This document shows positions 57,710 to 64,000 of a stretch of 64,000 bases of DNA, one piece after another; positions within the stretch are counted from its first letter, which is position 1; each line of letters opens with the position of its first letter. The position numbers and the translations under genes were made by a program. The notes beneath the pieces were generated by a model. It was not told where the DNA came from. It was given only the letters and a program-made list of their open reading frames with translations, and ran no database searches. This DNA is from Margaritispora aquatica (taxonomy: Eukaryota; Ascomycota; Leotiomycetes; Helotiales; Discinellaceae), in contig VJWN01000024.1 of NCBI GenBank assembly GCA_007644065.1, forward strand, positions 323,902 to 387,901, written 5' to 3'.

Positions 57710-60700
57710 TTTTGGATGAGAAAGGGCTTTGTGAAGTGAAGTAAACAAATGAGGAGATGATTGGAAGTGCTATGGATGGAGAAAAGAACGATACCTCAAA
57801 AGTTACCTATATATACAATACGTACTCTAAATGCCAAGAGCAGATAGAGCATACTCGCAAGCAATAATTATCCCTTCCAATTGAAACACTAGTTCAGAGG
57901 GTATGTTGATTTCAAAGACGTTGATTTCAAAGCAATACCACCAAATACGTACACTGTGCTGAAGCGGACCAGAGTATGTGATTGGTCTCAGCAGTGATAT
58001 CCAAGCATTTTTGACCCCACATCTCCACTGTCATTCGAGGCACAGAACTGATATCTGCAATATCCGCTTGTTAAACCAATGGAATCGTATACAACCACTC
58101 CCACCCCCAGAATATCGTCTTCGTACAAGGCGCCAATCATTGGTATAGACAACCATCACCGTAGTGGCTTTGTTGCAGTAACTGCCCGACGGAGTCTGAA
58201 AGTTGTTCGAAACTCCACACCTTACTTGTGGTTACGGCGGAATCACGGAAAGACCCGAGGACCGGCGGAACGTAAGACCACCGCAATGCCAATATGGGAA
58301 GATCAACATGGCACACTTGATAGACCCGTCGTTTGCTCGAAGACTTTACTATCACTTCATACTTGATAAAAAGAGACTACATTCGAGTTGAAATAAGATT
58401 GAGCATGCGCATCTTCGGATTCAATCTTAGAGCGGTCATCGAAGACCAATATTTGCGATATGGTAATTGACGAAACTAAATGAAACTTCATCTTTTGCTG
58501 TCCTTACAGCAGATTTGTAAAGGAAAGTTGAGTCTAGTATTTGAACCAGCGAAACGTGATGTCGTCGCGTAGCTCAACTCATGAAGAGCGCGAGATTGGC
58601 CTTGCATTTGCGATTAAGGAAGCTATGGCCAAGATTCAGCTACAAAGAGCGGCTCTCGTAAGATAAAGGAGATTTGAACTTCCGGGAAATGATGAGGCGA
58701 CTGTGAGTTGCAGAATTCCACGCCAAAGCTTTGAAAAGCTTGAACAACGGCTCCAGCTTGTGCATAGCGCAAGCTCAAACGATCCAAGATGTCTCTTCGT
58801 TGAAGATTAAAACACAGCAATACATAAAAACGTCCCTTATCCAGGAGCGGCTCTTCGCTAAAGTTTGAACCAAAAAAAAGAGAACACCGAGGAAGAAAAT
58901 ATCGTTTGGTGAATAAACCAAACCAAGTGACTCTTTCGAAGATCATAAGGCAGAATTGCCAGAGAGAGAAAATGATCGGGTAAGGAGTCTCATCCTATTG
59001 TTGAAGCAGAAATGATATCAAAACCATGAAAAAGTGTAGATGATAGGATATAGTGACTTACAGAACCAGGACGTACTGCCAGCGGAGAAGGGCATGAAAG
59101 ACGATCCCATCAAGTCAGATGATAATCCGTGTATAAGGTATGAATCTTTTGGATGGTTAGAGTTTTTCCGCTCGGGCAATAGATCGATAGTGCCTACCTG
59201 TCAGGCTATATATCGTCACTTAGTTGTCGCTTCCATGAGGATAAATTCGGGACTCTCGAATTCCTGCGATAGTGTCAGCTAGACACTTTACATACTACAC
59301 AATACGGCAGTAAGAGAAGAAGAAATTAACAACATCTCCGACAAATAATGTAGAAGTTGGCTTCCTTAGAAACCGGTATGTCTCTGGCAAGGTTCGAACA
59401 GGAAACGCCTCGCTTCTCAGCCATCACATTGACCAAAATGTCCAGCCCGTGGAAACATAAATTATAGTTCAGAATAATCCCTCCCTCTCAATACTAGCGT
59501 TTTCTAGATAAGGTTCGTAGATCATAAATTGGTCGAATGTATGGCCTGGACTTGTATCTCCACAAAGAGGCGCATCGTCTGTTCCATACTTCGGTTTCCC
59601 CTTAGATGAACATAGTACACCTCTCTCGCTCAAGGATCTGGCTGGTTGGCTACTGTAATGTAAGTGGAGTTTCTTCCATTGCAATAAAATAGAGAGCTTC
59701 GAGCTTTGAACATACGCGGATGCATAGATCACGAAGTGTATTTTTGCTAAGGTCACTCCATGCCCTCCCACACTATGTGTCAAAGTCTCGAAGAAGTGGG
59801 ATTGCCTTCTCTAACACAGCTGCAGTCTTGCACACAAGCTTTCTAGCTTGAGACAAGGACATGTCTAGATTATTCGATATCACATCGCTAAAGCAGAAGC
59901 ATGATGGTCGGAAGCCCCATAATGTATCTCAGCGTGTGCTGTAGTGTTGCAGCTGCCCGCTGCATGAAGTTGTTTAGCTTCTGTGGCCAGGGCATTTGGC
60001 ATGCACGCTGTGGTCATGGTTGCTTCTTGTAGGGTGAGAATTTGTAATATTAATTTCTGTCCGAGTAATGTTAGAGCAAAATGAAAAAAATCGCTTCAAT
60101 CAATCTGTTGTTATTCACTGATCTGTGATATCAAATAAAAATGAACAGACTGTAAATTTCGTACACCTATCACCTTGTTTTCCCAGAACATCTTCACCGC
60201 CTATCATCCTCACTGTGCTTGATGGAAATCGCCGACCTCAGATTTGAGATTTTAAGCTGCATGAAGCAAGAACTTTCTTAGCTCATCGTCAAAACCTATT
60301 AAACTTCCACGTGCGGCTGAAATGGTTTCCCCGGATTCCGAGCTTGGAAGCTGATGCATAAAATAGCTTTGAGCCATCCATCCCATGATGAATCGGAACC
60401 ATGTGTGGAATAAATTCGGTAAAAGCTGAAGACCAGCTATCGCCAAAAGGGTCAATGGGAAGGGTTATCAAGATTGCCCTTCCCAAAACAATTTCCTGTG
60501 TGGGCGGTTGAGGCAGCCACAGACAGCCCAAAACGACCGTGTGTATAGCTAAGAAAAAAAAAAAGGGCTCCTCAAGGAAAACTAGTGACCTCATATCTCG
60601 TATCAAACGCGCGTTATTGCCTCTTGAAAAGTGAAGCATGAAACCACATAGACTGAACAAAAGATTGACAAAGAGATCGAGCGATCAAGACTTTCCCCTC

Positions 60701-61718
60701 ACCTAGAACTCTCCATACTTTGGTCTGGACGCCTTGAGAGGCACGAAAGGTGGAGGTGTTGAAGTATGATCGACCTTCTTGCTGTGGCTGACCTCACCCC
60801 TGACGACGCCCTGAAACCTGGGTGGGGGAAAGGGGAAGTTTGATTTGCAGTGGTTTGAGAGATCGCCGTCCCAATCTTCGAAAACTGGTTTGGCGTCTTG
60901 ACCGCTATGATGCCTCCGCCACCATGCACCTGCCAGGAACAGATATGTGGCTGACGCAATGTGACACTCTTTGTTCTTGTTATCTCGAGCTCACGCCGCC
61001 TTGGTGTTTCCCTTGAATCGTCATTCTCGTGATAACGAGGCAAAACATCCTGTTGCCTGTTGGTGGCTAGGAGAGATGAATATGAGAAGTGAGGAGAATA
61101 TGGCTCAATATGCCGCCAAAAGTTCGACATTCGCGTAATAAACTCTCGACCGATCTAAATATAATTCCAGCTCGTTTTCGAAGATTAAAATTTGGTCGCA
61201 GAACTGGTACCCAACAGCGTTTATCTTTGTGGATCCCCTTGGCACGGGATGAGTGGAACGTCTCCCGCCATAATCCCCACCTTTTCAATCCTTGGTCCGA
61301 TTTTATTGATGAATCGAGACTTTGCCGGAGAGCCTACACCAATAGTTTGCAGCCATGGTTGCAAAGTTCCCATTGAAAAGTGAACACGGATCCAATAAAA
61401 GGGAGCCACGAAAAGCAAGGCCTGACCCTGTCCTCGCGATGGCTTGCTTGAAGGTGGATTCATATCTGAGCGCTAATGGCCAGGATAGTTATCGTATTTT
61501 GGCTTCGTCTTTAGCGACGTCAGACAGGAGAATTTCTTTATATGGTTGTCCTTTCCCAAGTCGAAGTATGAGTTGATATGTCTCTTGTCCTTCGACTGTG
61601 TGTCTTGAACAATTTCGATGCCAAAACAGTCTGAGTTGATGTTGTCGTCAAAGTCCTCCTCGAATCTGAACCTAAATCCAAATCCAAAATCGATAATAAA
61701 ATAAAACCCATCATAAGC
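57710..61718. other. 4-kb region without recognisable genes
   Basis: The longest gene-free stretch of the window. ORFs of up to 143 codons (for example 60699-61130 minus, 60289-60660 minus, 61473-61820 minus) show no domain, and I found no splice combination that makes one. Two short related sequences, GAGCGGCTCT-(T)CG..TAA..TTTGAAC, occur at about 58650 and 58832 in the same orientation. There are no clear terminal inverted repeats, poly-A tail or transposase motif. It could be a decayed mobile element, a non-coding RNA locus or simply spacer. Confidence 0.45.
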
Positions 61719-62258
61719 ATGTCCTTCGCCATGGACTCGTATCAAGCACCACTCGATAGTGGATTCGCACTTCAGAAATATTTCCTCCTCCATAGTCAGC
61801 ATGATGCACTTCATCGCCATGTGAGCCAGATATGTGCTTCAATCCCCACCGCCGCAAGTGCATCTCCCTCAGTGTCACCAAACATGTCTCGTTCAGGATC
61901 CATGTCCTTACCGGGAGATTACTCGTCGGACGAGAATACTATATCACTCTTTCCACCACCCACTCGAGTCCGACATCACCGCCGATCAGGAAGCATTGGT
62001 GTTCAGCAGTCTCGTTGTCCCACGGCTGTTGGCAGGTCATCGTCGTTACCAACTGTTGTTGATGAGAGCATCATCGGAGAGATCAAGTCGTCTGATATCA
62101 AGATCAGGGATGTCAACTTGCAGATCAAGAGTACCTTGACAGAGCTTCTCAATAATCCATCTGTGAGGAATGATGGTCAATACCGTATGTGGGTTCAGTC
62201 GAGGTTGATGGATGCTGAAAGAGAATTGAGAGGTGCCAGGAGGAGGAGAAGTGATTGA
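61719..62258 (+). CDS. Hypothetical protein, 179 residues, probably a conserved fungal orphan
   Basis: Single exon. The start is the first ATG of the frame (MSFAMDSYQAPLDSGFALQ); MDSYQ four codons on is an alternative. The N-terminus (about 9-45) is helical, LDSGFALQKYFLLHSQHDAL. The middle is Ser/Pro/Arg-rich and disordered, with likely phosphorylation sites such as RRSGSIG and GRSSSLP. The C-terminal 65 residues are again ordered: IIGEIKSSDIKIRDVNLQIK, then LTELLNNPSVRNDGQYRMWV and SRLMDAERELRGARRRRSD, a basic amphipathic helix. I know of no named domain; from memory similar small proteins occur in related ascomycetes, so I regard it as real. The ordered-disordered-ordered layout suggests a small adaptor or nucleic-acid-associated protein, which is a guess. 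Confidence 0.65.
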   Translation: MSFAMDSYQAPLDSGFALQKYFLLHSQHDALHRHVSQICASIPTAASASPSVSPNMSRSGSMSLPGDYSSDENTISLFPPPTRVRHHRRSGSIGVQQSRCPTAVGRSSSLPTVVDESIIGEIKSSDIKIRDVNLQIKSTLTELLNNPSVRNDGQYRMWVQSRLMDAERELRGARRRRSD

Positions 62259-63252
62259 GAGTTTTGTCTGCAGATAAAATGGGAGACTGTCACTAGGCAG
62301 ATTATTGTTAATGTTTATTTTTCCGCGCTGGTGTCGAGATTAAGGAGGGGAAAATGGTTCTGCGTTTTGAACGTATGGAGTTTTTGGCTGGATTGAGAGA
62401 TTGGTTGGCTGGCTCCTCGAACTGTATTAGATACCCTTTGCTGCGACTTCACAATTCAACCTTCTTGTTTGGTTCAATTTTGTTTAATTTTCTTGAATTT
62501 TCTTGAATTTTTATTGATGTTGTCACACGGAATACCTCTTCGTTCTTCGTTCATCGTATCAGGCAGAGGTGGGCTGTGCTACTGAAATCCTCCTCTTCAA
62601 CTCCAGCTCGGCAAGGCGATTGTCCGGTATTGTGAAGCGATGAAGCCAATTGCATTCTCTTATTGGGATGAATAATAGATGTGCCATGGAATGAATGAGT
62701 GCATTGCATACGAAGACGAGAAAAGACAGAGAGCATAGAGAGGACATTGGTCTGCATCAAGACAGGATTTTGATGATATTGATAATATTGGTGGAAACAT
62801 CAGACGAATTTGATCAGATGACATACGGTGGTCGAGGAATACCACTTGAACCAGTGACCCAAGTCCCCACTATTCGCTCTTCACATGCGTTTTGCTAGGA
62901 TCGCTTTTACCTTTGGGTCCGTTCTCTCAGCAATCAGCAGCGCCAAATCTCAAGTTTGAGGCGATTAACGTCTCAAGATCCAGACCAGACGACGGCTCTG
63001 CGAACTTCCGTTTCAACACAGCCAGCCAGTCATGGAGTTTAATGGAGTCCATGCATATCATGGACAAGGGAATGCCTGATCTGGTTCGTCTCAACACAGC
63101 TGTTGTTGACATCTCAAGATAGCATCGTCTTCCTTTTCTTTCCCTTCTTATATATATCATCTTGTTTCCTACGTCTTGTTTCATTCCTTCGCAGAGTTGA
63201 TCTCTAGCACTGTTTAATTTCTTTACATCATTACAGCTGTGGTATCGTCACT
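62259..63252. other. Intergenic region upstream of the oxysterol-binding protein gene
   Basis: About 1 kb holding the 3' flank of the orphan gene and the promoter of the OSBP gene. It includes TTTAATTTTCTTGAATTTTC repeats at about 62480-62510. ORFs at 62551-63184 on both strands have no domain. Confidence 0.5.
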
Positions 63253-64000
63253 ATGTCTAATTGTGAATCAGAGAAGCTTGCACCTCAGCAAAAGAGTGCT
63301 TTCTTCTCCTTTATCAAGGTCGGTACAGGTTGTCCATACAGGGGGCAGATAACTAAGAAATACCAGTCACTTGCAACTTTCAAAGGCGACCTTGCATCAC
63401 TTACTGCTCCTCCATTCCTGCTAGCTTCCCAATCAATGACCGAATTCTCTGCGTTCTGGGCAGAACATCCAACTCTTTTCGTTGCGCCGACAAGTGAGGC
63501 AGATCCAGAGAAGCGGGCGCTACTGGTCTTGAAGTGGTTCCTGAGCACATTGAGGGGACAGCATAACAATAAAGATGAGAATGGGAAAAAGAAGCGCATG
63601 AAACCATTGAACCCTTTCCTCGGGGAGTTGTTCCTAGGCAAATGGGTCGACGAGGCAGGGACAACAAATCTTGTCACAGAGCAAGTGAGGTAAGGGATAT
63701 TGGCCGAGCATGGCAGGTATTACCTGACTAACTATCATAGCCATCATCCACCAGTTACAGCTTGCAATATTTGGAACGATCAATATGGTATTCGACTCCA
63801 AGGCCATGTGGCGCCCAAGGCCAGTTTCAAAACCACCGTAAACATCGATCGGAAAGGATACTCAATCCTACACATCGACAGATATAATGAAGACTACCTT
63901 ATCACGATGCCAAAAATACACATAGAAGGAATCATGAGTGGGTCCTTGAACCCAGAACTTAGTGGTACAACATACATCCGAAGCTCCTCTGGATATACTG
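63253..64000 (+). CDS. Oxysterol-binding protein, Kes1/Osh4 type (5' part, runs off the right edge)
   Basis: Sterol/PI4P exchange protein at Golgi and contact sites. Exons 63253-63318, 63367-63689 and 63741 to beyond the edge; about 216 residues are visible. Splicing gives SAFFSFIK-SLATFKGDLASL followed by TAPPFLLASQSMTEFSAFWA, the lid and start of the ORD barrel. RMKPLNPFLGELFLG (PI4P-contact region) and the OSBP signature EQVSHHPPVTAC (about 127-138), with His131-His132, follow. No PH or ankyrin domain precedes the ORD, so it is the short Kes1/Osh4 class. Intron 1 (63319-63366, 48 bases) is a multiple of three without a stop, so an unspliced reading would insert 16 residues in the lid; it has an ATAACTAAG branch point and the spliced form fits the family. 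The 3' part is outside the window. Confidence 0.9.

Noticed and set aside
59380..59460. tRNA-like GGTTCGAA T-loop word
   Set aside because: No matching acceptor or anticodon stem could be folded around it. Other GGTTCGA words (about 9589, 31933, 39996) failed for the same reason.

Overview
This is nuclear DNA of a filamentous ascomycete (Pezizomycotina). The signs are many short GT..AG introns of about 45-100 bases with CTAAC/CTGAC-like branch points, kilobase-scale intergenic spaces rich in microsatellites, and a typical filamentous-fungus gene set: an asco-laccase, a Zn2Cys6 regulator, the mating fusion protein Prm1 and several 2EXR-domain proteins. The 2EXR abundance suggests a leotiomycete/helotialean fungus, but that placement is inference. 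I see no bacterial operon, virus, CRISPR array, rRNA or convincing tRNA.

I support 22 protein genes. Left part (1-20 kb): plasma-membrane syntaxin (Sso1 type, minus), a seven-exon aldo-keto reductase of the aflatoxin-aldehyde-reductase type (minus), a secreted six-exon laccase, a 2EXR protein, a secreted GH27 alpha-galactosidase with a Zn2Cys6 regulator directly downstream, and a second 2EXR protein. Laccase and alpha-galactosidase suggest attack on plant material.

Middle (20-46 kb): an HAD phosphatase and a small Dabb-domain protein (divergent), mitochondrial Fe-S scaffold Isa1 and an ARMH3/DUF1741 protein (divergent, about 570 bases apart), PRM1, two further 2EXR genes on the minus strand, then the double-bromodomain BET protein Bdf1 and, divergently and 2.4 kb away, a Utp12-domain ribosome-biogenesis protein (Utp5-like).

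Right part (46-64 kb): a membrane-anchored SGNH-like protein that lacks the expected catalytic Ser and His and sits immediately behind an in-frame (TCAACA)20 repeat; a rhodanese/TrhO-family protein with an added cysteine-rich tail; a fifth 2EXR gene; a short-chain dehydrogenase; a 4-kb stretch without recognisable genes; a small conserved-looking orphan; and the 5' part of an oxysterol-binding protein (Kes1/Osh4 type) that runs off the right edge.

The genes are mostly unrelated housekeeping and accessory functions, not a biosynthetic cluster. The most unusual items are the SGNH-like protein with its repeat leader, the five scattered 2EXR genes, the TrhO homologue with its tail, three stop-free introns of length 3n, a 36-base putative intron, and a perfect 18-bp palindrome between BDF1 and the UTP5-like gene. 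All exon boundaries were read by eye from splice consensus and reading frame; none is supported by transcript data here.
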